Positions 1-11,322 of a stretch of DNA of 64,000 nt are shown here, in pieces; within the stretch, counting starts at the first letter, position 1; each line of letters begins with the position of its first letter. The notes under the pieces are model-generated. The model had not been told where the DNA came from, did not search any database, and was given only the letters and a program-made list of their open reading frames with translations. The stretch comes from Arachis hypogaea. Taxonomy: Eukaryota; Streptophyta; Magnoliopsida; Fabales; Fabaceae. The position numbers were made by a program, and so were the translations under genes. Location: the NCBI RefSeq assembly GCF_003086295.3, contig NC_092053.1:116332445-116396444 (forward strand). The letters are read 5' to 3'.

Positions 1-1620
1 ATCTTCATCCTCTTCAGAGGATGAATACTCATCAGAGCTCATGAATGGCAGAAGTAGGTTCAATGGAATCTCTATGGTCTCTGTATGAGCCTCAGATTCC
101 CTTGGTTCCTCAAAGGGGAACTTCTTTTCGTTCAGAGGACATCCCATGAGATTTTTCTCACTGGGAATTACGTCCTCCTTACTCTCTCCAGGTTCGGTCA
201 TGTTAGTCATGGCTATGGCCTTGCACTCTCTCTTGGGATTTTCTTTTGTATTGCTTGGGAGGGTGCTAAGAGGAGTTTCAGTAATTCTCTTACTCAGCTG
301 ACCCACTTGTGCCTCCAAATTTCTAATAGGGGATCTTGTTTCAGTCATGAAACTGAGAATGGTCTTAGATAGATCAGAGACTACAGTTGCTAAGTCAGAG
401 TGGCTCTGCTTAGAATTCTCTGTCTGTTGCTGAGGAGATGATGGAAAAGGTTTGCTATTGCTAAACCTATTTCTTCCACCATTATTGTTGTTGAAGCCTT
501 GTTGAGGCTTCTGTTGGTCTTTCCATGAGAGATTTGGATGATTTCTCCATGAAGGATTATAGGTGTTTCTATAGGATTCTCCCATGTAATTCACCTCTTC
601 CATTCCAGGGTTCTCAGGATCATAAGCTTCTTCTTCAGAGGAAGCCTCCTTAGTACTGCCTGATGCAGCTTGCATTCCAGACAGACTTTGAGAAATCTCA
701 TTGACTTGATGAGTCAATATTTTATTCTGAGCCAGTATGGCATTCAAAGTATCAATTTCCAGAACTCCTTTCTTCTGAGTTGTCCCATTGTTCACAGGAT
801 TTCTTTCAGAAATGTACATGAACTGGTTATTTGCAACCATTTCAATGAGTTCCTGGGCTTCTTCAGGTGTCTTCTTCAGATGAAGAGATCCACCAGCAGA
901 GTTGTCCAATGACATCTTGGACAGTTCAAACAGACCATCATAGAATATGCATATGATGCTCCATTCTGAAAGCATGCCAGAAGGACACCTTCTGATCAAC
1001 TGCTTGTATCTTTCCCAAGCTTCATAGAGGGATTCACCTTCCTTCTGTCTGAAGGTCTGGACTTCCACTCTAAGCTTACTCAATTTTTGAGGTGGAAAAA
1101 ACTTTGCCAAGAAGGCATTGACCAGCTTTTCCCAAGAGTTCAGGCTTTCTTTAGGTTGTGAGTCCAACCATGTCCTAGCTTTGTCTCTTACAGCAAAGGG
1201 AAAAAGCATAAGTCTGTAGACCTCAGGATTAACCCCATTGGTCTTAACAGTGTCACATATTTGCAAGAATTCAGCTAAAAACTGATGAGGATCTTCCAAT
1301 GGAAGTCCATGAAACTTGTAATTCTGCTGCATTAGAGAAACTAATTGAGGCTTAAGCTCAAAGTTGTTAGCTACAATTGCAGGAATTGAGATGCTTCTTC
1401 CACAGAAGTCAAAAGGGGGTGCAATAAAGTCACCAAGCATCTTTCTTGCATTATTGGCATTGTTGTTATTTTTGGCTGCCATGTCTTCTTCTTTTTCGAA
1501 AATTTCTGTTAGGTCCTCTCCAGAGAGTTGTGCTTTAGCTTCTCTTAGCTTCCTCTTCAAGGTCCTTTCAGGTTCAGGATCAGCTTCAACAATAATGCCC
1601 TTGTCCTTGTTCCTGCTCAT
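1..1620 (-). CDS. gag: gag polyprotein of E1 (partial, open to the window edge)
   Basis: The reverse complement starts with ATG at 1620 (MSRNKDKG) and stays open for 540 codons to base 1, so the 3' end is missing. I translated it by hand and found no stop. Gag forms the virus-like particle that packages the element RNA. It contains the plant retrotransposon gag core ([47 protein letters not shown]), then an Asn/Gln-rich stretch and the segment [17 protein letters not shown]. No CCHC zinc knuckle is visible. It is collinear with the broken gag of E2 at 27198-29300. Where E2 has its first stop (TAA at 27651) E1 has CAA, so E1 shows the undamaged state at that codon. It is a mobile-element gene, not a host gene. 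Confidence 0.88.
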   Translation of the reverse strand, partial: MSRNKDKGIIVEADPEPERTLKRKLREAKAQLSGEDLTEIFEKEEDMAAKNNNNANNARKMLGDFIAPPFDFCGRSISIPAIVANNFELKPQLVSLMQQNYKFHGLPLEDPHQFLAEFLQICDTVKTNGVNPEVYRLMLFPFAVRDKARTWLDSQPKESLNSWEKLVNAFLAKFFPPQKLSKLRVEVQTFRQKEGESLYEAWERYKQLIRRCPSGMLSEWSIICIFYDGLFELSKMSLDNSAGGSLHLKKTPEEAQELIEMVANNQFMYISERNPVNNGTTQKKGVLEIDTLNAILAQNKILTHQVNEISQSLSGMQAASGSTKEASSEEEAYDPENPGMEEVNYMGESYRNTYNPSWRNHPNLSWKDQQKPQQGFNNNNGGRNRFSNSKPFPSSPQQQTENSKQSHSDLATVVSDLSKTILSFMTETRSPIRNLEAQVGQLSKRITETPLSTLPSNTKENPKRECKAIAMTNMTEPGESKEDVIPSEKNLMGCPLNEKKFPFEEPRESEAHTETIEIPLNLLLPFMSSDEYSSSEEDED

Positions 1621-3354
1621 AAGAAAGAAAAGAGAACAAGAAAGTATGGAATTCTCTATGTCACAGAATAGAGATTCTTTGAGGTGTCAGAGGAAAACAC
1701 AAACAGAGGGATGAGGTAGGTAGAAATTCGAACATATGAAGAAGGAGAGAGAGAGTTCGAATTGCTAATTGAGGAGGAGTGTTAGTCCTTAAATAAAAAG
1801 AGGTGAGAATGGGAAAAATTTTCGAAAACAAATTTTTAAATAAAACTAAAAATTTTAAAATAATTAAAAAGAGTTTTGAAAAAGTGGTTGATGGTTTTTC
1901 GAAAATTAAAAGTGAGAAAGTGGTTAGGTGATTTTGAAGAAGATTTTGAAATCAGTAATAAAAAAGATATGATTGAAAATTATTTTGAAAAAGATATGGT
2001 TGAGAAGATATGATTGAGAAGATATGATTTAAAAAACGATTTAAAAAGAAATTTTTTGAATTAATGATATGATTGAGAAGATATGATTGGAAATTTTTTT
2101 TAAATTAATGACTTGGCTAACAAGAAATTTAAGAGATATGATTCTAAAATTCAAATATTGAACCTTTTTTAACAAGGAAGTAACAAACTTGAAATTTTTT
2201 TGAATCAAATCATTAATTGATAGCCAGGATTTTCGAAAATAGTGAGAGAAAAATGAAAAAAGATTTGATTTTGAAAAAGATATGATTTGAAAAAGATATT
2301 ATTTTGAAAAATTATGAAAATTTGAAAAAGATTTGAAAACTTACCTCCCTTATGTTGTCCTGGCGTTAAACGCCAGAATGGATACCATTCTGGCGTTTAA
2401 CGCCCAAAATACTACCCTTTTGGGCGTTTAACGCCCAGCCAGGTACCCTGGCTAGCGTTTAAATGCCAGTTTTCCTTCCTCACTGGGCGTTTTGAACGCT
2501 CAGCTTTTTTCTCTGTGATTCCTCTGCTGTATGTTCTGAATCTTCAATTCTCTGAATTATTGACTTGAAAAAACATAATTTTGAAAATTTTTTGAATTTT
2601 TAATGATGAGAGAGAGAGCAACAACAAAATGAAACTAATCATGAATAACTAAGATCAAATAAACAATGCATGCAAGAACACGTTGAATGTCAAGATGAAC
2701 ATCAACACATATTTTTAAGAAAAGAATGATATGTAAGACACCAAACTTAGAAATTTTCATTCTATAGACACTAATAATTCAAAATGCATATGAAAAACAA
2801 GAAAAGACACCAAACAAGAGAATTTAAAGATCAGACCCAAGAAAATCATCAAGAACAACTTGAAGATCAATGAAGAACATAATGCATATATTTTAGAAAA
2901 ATGCAAGAAAATTACAAATATACAAGACACCAAACTTAAAATGTGACACTAGACTCAAACAAGAAACACAAATTATTTTTTATTTTCATGGTTTTAAATT
3001 TTTTTTGTATTTTTTTTCGAAAATTATTTTGAAAAGGAAAATAAAGAAATTCAAAATTTTTAATACGAATTCCAGGAATCATGCAATGTTAGTCTAAAGC
3101 TTCAGTTTAAAAAGATTAGACATGGCTAGCCAAGCTTCAGCAGGACATTACATACAACAGCCAAATTGAATGGAATCAACTAGCTCCTGTGATGATAAAA
3201 GCATCATCTGAAACTCTAGAATTCATTCTTAAAAATTCTGAAGTCATAGAATAATTTATTTTTTGAAATTTTTTTTCGAAAATAAAAGCTTAAAATAAAA
3301 TAAAATTACCTAATCTGAGCAACAAGATGAACCGTCAGTTGTCCAAACTTGAAC
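1621..3354 (-). other. E1 untranslated leader between primer site and gag
   Basis: AT-rich, with many GAAAA/TTTTC runs and no gene. It holds a palindrome array at 2360-2503, a perfect palindrome TGGCTAGCCA at 3123-3132 that corresponds to the leader stem-loops of E2, and minus-strand copies of AAGTTTGGTGT at 2738-2748 and 2927-2937. Confidence 0.7.
2360..2503 (-). repeat. Array of GGCGTTNAACGCC palindromes in the E1 leader
   Basis: About five copies of a near-perfect palindrome of the type TGGCGTTAAACGCCA, some degenerate (GCGTTTAAATGC, GGGCGTTTTGAACGCTC), are spaced 20-40 bases apart. The same palindrome recurs in the LTRs of E1 and E2 and in the 3' UTR of E2. Confidence 0.85.
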
Positions 3355-3374
3355 AATCTCCGGTAACAGTGCCA
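3355..3374 (-). promoter_or_regulatory. Primer binding site of E1 (tRNA-Asp type, degenerate)
   Basis: The minus strand reads TGGCACTGTTACCGGAGATT six bases inside the LTR. It is a mutated version of TGGCGCCGTTGCCGGGGATT found in E2, which is complementary to the 3' end of plant tRNA-Asp. Confidence 0.75.
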
Positions 3375-3380
3375 AAAACT

Positions 3381-4961
3381 TGGTGCATGAAATTGTGATT
3401 ACACTTTTCACAACTCCGCACAACTAACCATCAAGTGCACTGGGTCGTCCAAGTAATACCTTACGTGAGTAAGGGTCGATCCCACGGAGATTGTCGGCTT
3501 GAAGCAACCTATGGTCATCCTTGTAAATCTCAGTCAGGCGAATTAAAATGGTTTTGAGGTATTGATAATTAAAATATAAACAGAAAATAAGATAGAAATA
3601 CTTATGTAATTCATTGGTGGGAATTTCAGATAAGCATATGGAGATGCTTTGTTGCTTCTGAACCTCTGCTTTCCTATTGCCTTCTTCCAACCATGCGTTA
3701 CCTCCTTCCATGGCAAGCTGTATGATCCTCTCGGATGAAAACAATTCCACATGCGCTGTCACCGCACGGCTAATCATCTGTCGGTTCCCGCTAGCATCGG
3801 AATAGGACCATTGTCCTTTTGCGCATTGTCACTTGCGCCCCACATTCGCAGGTTTGAAGCTCGTCACAGTCATCCCTTCGCAGATCCTACTCGGAATACC
3901 ACATACAAAGTTTAGACTTTCCGGATCTCAGGAATGGCTGCCAATAATTCTAGCCTATATCACGAATGTTGTAATCTTAGATTAGAAACCCAAGAGATAC
4001 GCACTCAAGCTATTGCAGATAGAACGGACGTGGTTATCAGGCACGCGCTCATAGGTGAGAATGATGATGGGTGTCACGGATCATCACATTCATCAGGTTG
4101 AAGTGCGAGTGGATATCTTAGAGAAGAAGTAGGCGTGAATTGAAGAGAAAAATAATAGTACTTGTATTAATTCATGAAGAACAGCAGAGCTCCACACCTT
4201 AATCTATGGGGTGTAGAAACTCCACCGTAGAAAATACATAAGTGAAAAAGGTCTAGGCATGGCCGAATGGCCAGCCTCCCAAAGAGGATTCAATCATCAA
4301 AACATGATTAAAAGATTGATAGATCCAAGATGAAAATACAATAGTAAAAGGTCCTATTTATAATGAACTAATGGCCTAGGGTTTACAGAAATAAGTAAAT
4401 GATGCAGAAATCCACTTCCGGGGTCCACTTGGTGTGTGTTTGGGCTGAGCATTGAATCTTTCACATGCATAGGCTATTTTTGGAGTTAAACGCCAGCTTT
4501 GGTGCCAGTTTGGGCGTTTAACTCCAATTCTGGTGCCAGTTTGGGCGTTTTACGCCAGAATTCCTTGGGCTGACTTTGAACGTCAGTTTGGGCCATCAAA
4601 TCTTGGGCAAAGTATGGACTATTATATATTGCTGGAAAGCCCAGAATGTCTAATTTCCAACGCAATTGAGAGCGCGCCAATTGGGCCCCTATAGCTCCAA
4701 AAAATCTACTTCAAGTGCAGGGAGGTCAGAATCCAACAGCATCTGCAGTCCTTTTTCAGCCTCTGAATCAGATTTTTGCTCAGGTCCCTCAATTTCAGCA
4801 AGAAAATACCTGAAATCACAGAAAAACATACAAACTCATACTGAAGTCCAAAAATGTGATTTTTATTTAAAAACTAATAAAAATATAATAAAAACTAACT
4901 AAATCATACTAAAAACTACCTAAAAACAATGCTAAAAAGCGTATAAATTATCCGCTCATCA
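3381..4961 (-). repeat. 5' LTR of E1
   Basis: 1581 bp with TG...CA ends in minus-strand reading. It aligns along its length with the LTRs of E2 (23602-25307 and 45922-47637) but lacks about 140 bp near the 3' end that in E2 holds extra primer-site-like units. It contains the GAGCT...GGAAAG...CTTTCC module at 4608-4697, palindromes at 4481-4587 and a TATA box at 4356-4363. Confidence 0.88.
4356..4363 (-). promoter_or_regulatory. TATA box in the E1 LTR
   Basis: TATAAATA on the minus strand, at the same LTR position as in E2 (24192) and in a similar context (TATTATAAATAGGAC in E2). Confidence 0.6.
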
Positions 4962-5553
4962 GGCATCTTTCTTGTGATCGAGAAGACGGCTCGGTTCGTC
5001 GTGGAGGGGACCTCGTGCGCTCCCGGGAGGAAGCCACAGAGGCCTCCCCTCTGTGCTCGGCCCCGCGGCCTGGTTCTCCAAGACCCAGTACAACGTCCAT
5101 TCAGGCGACCCCCACAGACGATCCAATGTTCGGTAGCTCGTGTACCGGACGGGTCTGGATGATGCTTCGGTTGGTGAAATGAGGTGTCGCCTGGCTCTGG
5201 GTTACTGGGTTGGAGGTGGAGTAGTCGACGTTCCGAACTCTTTGTGTAGAAAAGGGGGGTGTCACCTGCAAAGACACTCCGACGCTCTAGTCAGTCAGGT
5301 GTGCAGGCGAAAAAGGCATAAAGTGATGTGTGTCGTACCTCGGGAGAGGGATAGGACCCTCCCCATATATACCGTGTCAGAAGTGGGTCCCACAAGGGCA
5401 GACCCACCTTCCTCGAAGCTTCCCCCTACAGCTGTAGCAGAGCTGTCAAGGACGCGTGTCCGGGCCGGCAGTTGGGCGCCTCGCACCCGACCGTTCGGGT
5501 CGGATGGACTACGGGTCGGGTCGGCCCGAGTGATGTTGGGCCAGGCCGTAACA
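4962..5553 (+). repeat. Truncated GC-rich LTR-like fragment (Tat/Ogre-type LTR suspected)
   Basis: This block is sharply more GC-rich than its flanks. It contains GGGGGGTGTCACCTGCAAAG and GACACTCCGACGCTC followed about 80 bases later by CATATATACC, an arrangement I recall from U3 regions of plant gypsy LTRs of the Tat/Ogre group. It ends GCCGTAACA (CA end) at 5553. The left end is cut by the E1 insertion. The short open frames in it overlap on both strands and look non-coding. The family is inferred; a host gene fragment is possible. Confidence 0.4.
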
Positions 5554-7053
5554 ATTATTTTATTAATTTTTTATTTTAAAAGATTCTTTTGTAAAGATTT
5601 TTTTTTTGCTTTATATTATTTTTCTTTTGTGTAATGAAGATCAAATTCTAAATAAGATAATTTTAAATTATTATTTTTCTAGTATTACTTACCAGTTCTA
5701 TTAGAAAGACAACGAAAAATCTGAACAACGTGAATAACGGGCTAATTTTTTGGCCCAGCAAAGATTAAAAAAAAACCACCCAAATCAAATAACAAAAAAA
5801 TTTTTTACTTTACCTTTTCAAATTTTAACCATCCGCTATTACTCCTGATTTTAAAATTTTAAATTTTAAATGGCTGATTTTCAAATTTTAAAATCTGTTA
5901 ATAATTATTTAAATAATTAGAAATCTGAATTTTAATTGCCCCCGTCGGTCCTTCCCTCACTAGCCAGCTTCAACGTCGTCGAGCTTTTTCTCCATCAAGT
6001 CGTCAGTTTTGAATGAAAATAACATACCTAATAAAATGAACATCTAGAAAATTTTATTGTATCTACATAAATCTAATCCAAATTAAATGAACATCCACTT
6101 TGAAATGAAAATAACCGTCTATATACTTAGTAAAATGAACATCCACATCCAAAAAAAAAATTTAATTTTTATTAAACAAAGGAAAAAATGTAAAAGGGCA
6201 TATAACCACCTTATGATTTGATGTAACCATAAAATTGGAAAAACAAAAAACAGAAAAAATTTGAATAGATAAAAGAGACATGAGTGAGAATTAAAAGTAA
6301 GTAATTTATTTGATATATTATTGCCTTTAAGCACGTGTGTGGTATATCTAACATACTCACACGGTTACTTCAAACAGCGGCATTGTTGAGTTTTTGGTGG
6401 CGTATGCGAAGCCCGCGGCGGCATCAGTTGGAATCCACGGCGGCATCGGCACGGCCGACTGGGAGGGGTGGTTGTAACGGCGCAAGTGAGGCTACGACAG
6501 CGAGAAGAGGACCGGAGATTGAGACAAAAAAACAGCTAAATTTTATTTTATGTAGCATTCATTAATTATTACAACAATTAATAAATATTAAATAAGATAA
6601 ATTATAGCTATTTTTAACTAATTTTCTTTAGTTATCAAATATTTTTATAAAACTAATTAACAATCTAATTTTTAATTAAAATTTAATTTTCTTTTTTACT
6701 TCATGGTTCACGTTATTCAAATTTATTATTGTTTTCTATACTTTCTCGTTACTTATCGATGTGACATTAGGAACAAGCACGGGAGGCCTTGTAACTACAA
6801 TCTTAACTCCTCTAAATAAATATAACTGTCCACTTTTTGTTACTAAAGATATCAAACCATTTTACTTGAAACATTGCTCAAGAATTTTCCTATAACATAA
6901 GTAATAATTCGCTTTTCAAATATATCCTTTCATCTTTCTTTTTAACACATATAGTTACCTTTTATCTTAAGGGTATTATTACACATTTACACATAAAACT
7001 AATCAAGTTTCATTCTTTTTATATAAATATGTAATTAAGTGGTATTATATATA
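5554..7053. other. AT-rich intergenic stretch, no gene seen
   Basis: Long A/T runs. The phrase AAAATGAACATC recurs near 6035 and 6130, and a related AAATGAACATCC near 6083. A GC-rich island at 6395-6520 stands out but has no coding signal I can support. Nothing resembles a known gene. Confidence 0.5.
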
Positions 7054-7397
7054 GTATTTGTTTGGAAGTCATTAAATTGATAAAAATAGATTTTTTTAAT
7101 AAAAAAATATTTTTTTATTTTTTAGTGTGTTTATCAAATTTCTAATAGTAAAAATAAAAACACTAGAAAAAAAATATCATTTTTGAAAAGTTACAATTTA
7201 CATCTTTTTTTAAAATTCACGTAATAAACGAAAAAAAAGTACTTTTATGTTATTTTATTCAAACATAATTGATAGATAAAAAAAAATTATTTTACATGAG
7301 ATATCCAAATATAAAATTACTTTTATTTTTGTAAATTTTTTTTTAAAAATATCATTAAAAAAAAGATATTTTCCGAAAATGACGCCCAAACAAGCCC
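7054..7397. mobile_element. MITE-like element, about 344 bp
   Basis: The ends are inverted repeats: GTATTTGTTTGGAAGTCATT at the left, and GGGCTTGTTTGGGCGTCATT when the right end is reverse complemented (four differences in 20). The flanks both read ATATA, but the site is TA-rich, so the true target duplication is ambiguous. The interior is A/T-rich with no gene. PIF/Tourist or hAT origin cannot be decided. Confidence 0.6.
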
Positions 7398-7578
7398 ATA
7401 TAAATAAAGTTAGTTTATATTTATGTATTTATTATTTTAAAATAAATAATTACTTTTATCAACCTAAAAATTTTGGATTGAATGTCAATAAATATAAAAA
7501 TGTACACTAAAAATTCATTAAAATAGAGCTCCACATATTCAAAAAATTATACAAATCCATATTATTTAATTTCTTATA

Positions 7579-7766
7579 GTGGGCCTAGCTATGTTGAACA
7601 ACGAACATTACCGGCTGGCAAAGGTAATAAAATCATTGTGGGGACCAAAGGATGATGGGAAATACTTGCATAAAGTGCTCATGGAGAAGCTTGGAATACC
7701 AATCTTGTCATTCCCACCTTTAATATGAAGTCGTTGCAACCAATTACATTCTCAATCTTACAATGT
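7579..7766 (+). pseudogene. Patatin-like phospholipase exon remnant
   Basis: Patatin-like proteins are acyl hydrolases that act on membrane and storage lipids. After a plausible splice acceptor (TTCTTATAG), the frame from 7591 gives MLNNEHYRLAK, then KSLWGPKDDGKYLHKVLMEK and LGI. The next frame (from 7707) gives VIPTFNMKSLQPITFS. In patatin-like proteins the block GPKYDGKYLH...EKLG is followed by a short LHQTLTN-like stretch and VVIPTFDIKxLQPxIFS. Here the linking codons are missing and the frame shifts, so this is a deletion-broken exon; the part upstream of KSLWGP also looks shortened. No neighbouring exons were recognised. The identification is by recalled family motifs. It is the only host-gene-like sequence in the window. 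Confidence 0.6.
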
Positions 7767-7769
7767 TCC

Positions 7770-8396
7770 TTTCCTTTTCTATTTTTCTCCTTAGAAATTA
7801 AAAGAATGAAATTTAACTCATTACATTATGTATGGATATTTATTTCATTGATATTAAATTTTGATGTAACTCATCTCTGCTTTCAAAGACTATTTGATAT
7901 TATAATTTATCGTAGCAAAGCAAGCCAAGCACACTCATTCAATTTTTTATTTTGCTCGCCATTAATATCATACTAGTTGCCAGCAAGGCGAGTTTGCACT
8001 GAAAAATTAATATTAAATAATTAAATGACAGATAATAATGATAATAATAATTAAAAATAATTTAAATTACATTTAGTTAGATTTATATGTGTTATATAAA
8101 ATAATATAATAAATAATTTTAGTTATAATTTTTTGCATTTTTATATTAATTTTATAAACCATTTAAAATCAAAGTAAAATTTCTTAATGATCAATGAAAT
8201 AAAATTGAATTTTTTATATTTTATTTAGATCTCAAAAAAAAAAATCAAATACTTAAAACTTGTAAAAAGACCAATTCTTTTCTAATAGAAGTATAAATTC
8301 TCTATCTTATTATTAAATATTATTTGAACATATTTTTATTAAGATATAATATAAGTAAAAGAAAAGGAAAAAAATCAAGGAAAAAAACATATAGGT
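7770..8396. other. AT-rich stretch, no gene seen
   Basis: Could be intron or spacer after the patatin-like exon. I see no second exon and no repeat with clear ends. Confidence 0.4.
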
Positions 8397-8405
8397 TTGA
8401 ATAAA

Positions 8406-9257
8406 GGAGAGTTCTATGGTGTGGATGGGATTAAACATCCATACCTGTGGATATTATGTGGACATCTTGTTCGGTGAACACGTTTTCGTTGTCCATGCTC
8501 ACAGGTTCGGCTGATGGGAAAGTATGTCAAGAAGTAACAGTGGTTTTGCAGATGTACTACACAATGTAGAAAAATTAATAAATGTAATGAAATGCTAATT
8601 ATTTTTTGACAAGTTGGGACTTATGAAAAAGTTGTATTTTTTTTTTGTATATGTGGCCATGAAAAATAATATTTTATTTTTCTGTTTTATTAGTAACATA
8701 CATCACATATTTATTTATTTATTTTTTTAGGTTAAATATCAAAACAATACACTGCATTCTTTTATTTTCTTTATCCATTTAACAATATACAATTCCTTCC
8801 ATTATACGAGAATACCATGACAAAAAAAAAGTTAGAGAAACTTTGCTACATTTTCTGGAAATTAAAAAATCAGATTACCCAAACAAATCCAAAAACATAT
8901 TAGCCCATTTTTTTTAATGCTATCTTTGACTTGTTTTTAACTACAAAAAAATTTATTTCTGTACAGTTACATAAAAATGGTGACCCAAGTCCAACATCCA
9001 GTAATGACCACATACACAAAAAAAATACAACTTATCCATTAATTTTAACTTGCCAAAAAATAATTAATATCTTATTACATTTATTAATTTTTTTATATTG
9101 TGCAGTGTATATACAAAATCACTGTTACTTCCTGACATACTTTTTCCATCCGTCGAACCTGTAAACATGGACAACCAAAACATATTCATTAAACAAAATG
9201 TTCACATAATATTCATAAGTATGGATGTTTAATCCCATCCATACTATAAAACTCCCC
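8406..9257. mobile_element. Mutator-like non-autonomous element with about 255-bp terminal inverted repeats
   Basis: The 852-bp element is flanked by a perfect 9-bp target duplication TTGAATAAA (8397-8405 and 9258-9266), the size used by Mutator-like transposons. The terminal inverted repeats (8406-8660 and 9004-9257) share blocks such as TGGATGGGATTAAACATCC and GTATGTCAGGAAGTAACAGT (one mismatch in the left arm). The 340-bp centre has no coding capacity; the open frame at 8931-9164 overlaps the right arm and is not considered a gene. Confidence 0.88.
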
Positions 9258-9584
9258 TTGAATAAATACTAACTCTAGATTGGATGTTGTCAAAGAATAA
9301 AGTTAATGACCATATAATGTCAACGTTTCTTCAAAAAAGAGTTTACTTCAGTTATGATTATGTGTATATTGAAAAAAGTAATATAAAATGCGAGTTGGTG
9401 GTCTTTTTTTTTCTAAAATTCTAAATGAGATAAATTATTATAATTTTCTACTATATAAATTAGTTCTAAAGAGAGAATCCAGTTGCGTTGCTAAGAAATA
9501 TAGACGAGTCAAATGATTTATGTATTGAAATTAGCCTACTGTGAGAAGAGAGAAAAATTGTGTAATAGAGTGTATAACTTTTGC

Positions 9585-10311
9585 GGATTTTTTATTCTAA
9601 TAAATAAATTAATTATAATAATTATTAAAATAAATAATTTAAAAAATATTTATCGAAATAAATATCTCTCTTATCTTGTTTATACTATAAACGAGATAAT
9701 TTTGCAATGTAAATCAGATAAGAGGAGTGAACACAAAATGTGTATATCTTGTTTACAGCGTAAACAAGATACATAGATTTTTAAAAAAAAAAATTTAAAA
9801 ATAATAAAAAATATTAATATTATTAATAATTCAAATGCAATTAGTACATACAAAGGTTGGTAGAAGAGATTAAAATGGATATGTTTGATCAATTAGTACT
9901 CAAAAAGATTGATGGATAGTGGGAAGCGAATTGAAACGGTTATCTCTCAGCACTAATTCCATCAACTTTTTTGAGTACTAATTGATCAAATATATCCATT
10001 TTAATCTCTTCTACCAACCTTTTTATGTACTAATTGTATGCTAAAAATTTGGATTATTGATAATATTAATATTTTTTATTATTTTATTTTTTTTTTAAAA
10101 AATACATGTATCTCGTTTACACAGATATATATCTTGTTTACAATGTAACGAGATATGTGTATATCTCGTTTACACACGTTAGATACATACAAAATTATCT
10201 CGTTTATAATGTAAACGAAATAAGAAAGGGATATTTATTTCGGTAAATATTTTTTAAATTATTTATTTCGATAATTATTATAGTTTATTTATTTATTAAA
10301 ATAAAAAATCC
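9585..10311. mobile_element. Foldback element, nearly fully palindromic, 727 bp
   Basis: Left arm 9585-9916 and right arm 9958-10311 are reverse complements with scattered changes and small indels, leaving a 41-bp loop. The ends are perfect (GGATTTTTTATT ... AATAAAAAATCC). A 10-bp target duplication TAACTTTTGC flanks it (9575-9584 and 10312-10321), consistent with a Mutator-type element. Smaller palindromes such as ATCTTGTTTAC/GTAAACAAGAT lie inside each arm. Confidence 0.87.
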
Positions 10312-10321
10312 TAACTTTTGC

Positions 10322-11312
10322 AGGTAATAAAATTAAAAAATTATTTTGATTCAAAGAATGAATCTTATTCCCAACGAGATATTATCTGTAAATTTTAAAA
10401 AAGACAGTTTTTATTTATCCTGATAATAAAAAAGTCTCAAGAACAAACATGATTTAGAATTAGAATTTATTATCTTCGAAATTTTTTTTTACTCAGATAA
10501 TTTTATGTTGTATTATCATGGATAAATAGCAATGATGAATTTCAACTTTTATTGCAAAATTATGATCGCCTTCTAAAAAATTGTATTATAAACAAGGTAT
10601 ACCGATAAATCTTTTAGAATTTAACACGAAATAGTTTTAACCTTTAATTTTTTTCCTCATCAATTATAATACATACTATTGTCAAAAATAGAATTATTTG
10701 TATTTATAGGTTTAATGAAAAAAATACTTATGCTTTTTAAAATGAGTAATGCTACAAATTTAAATTTTTTTATGAACTAAATCTAATTAAATTAAATAAT
10801 AAAACTTAAAATAATATTAGTCATAACTAATTGTTATTATGTTAGACTAACTTAATTAAATTAAATTAACAAAAAAACTTAAATATGTAACATTATTTTT
10901 TTAAATTCATTCCTCTATTTTTAATTTAGCACTTAGTTACATATGAAATATTGTATATTTCTCTTATTTATGTGTAAGCGTTTTATTATATACAATATAT
11001 AATAATGCTATACAATTTTATTTTGATTATTTCTATATTTTGCTCCTATAATTGATTTACGAAAAGAATTGCTAAAAAATTTTAGATTAACTATTTACAA
11101 AGTTAAATTTTTTAGAATAATTAATTAAAGCAATTTGAATAAAAAATTAATACTTAAATTAGATGCATATCACTTGAGTGTATATATGTATAAAGTGCTA
11201 CCCGTCACATGTTTTAAACTTGTTGGATGTTAAAGTTCGATGATGTAAAAAATTTACAACATTTAGTGCTTTTTTTGAATGCCATGACACCACACTATAC
11301 AAGGTAATTTAT
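10322..11312. other. AT-rich intergenic stretch, no gene seen
   Basis: Only A/T-rich sequence with short open frames in no consistent frame. No repeat ends or gene motifs found. Confidence 0.5.
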
Positions 11313-11322
11313 ATATACAGAT

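Larger units (their letters stand above)
1..4961 (-). mobile_element. E1: FIDEL/Feral-like Ty3/gypsy LTR retrotransposon, 5' part, minus strand
   Basis: Read on the minus strand, the order is 5' LTR (4961 to 3381), tRNA-Asp-type primer site, long AT-rich leader and gag, which runs off the window start. The LTR begins TGATGAGCGGATAATTTATA and ends TGCACCA, as in E2. The base run GGCAT at 4962-4966 is the candidate target-site copy, but its partner lies outside the window. Whether E1 has pol cannot be seen. Family name is from memory; the gypsy assignment rests on the gag similarity to E2 and on the primer site. Confidence 0.85.

Noticed and set aside
9680..9892. Opposite-strand open frames across 9513-9892
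   Set aside because: Generated by the palindromic foldback element; no coding signal.
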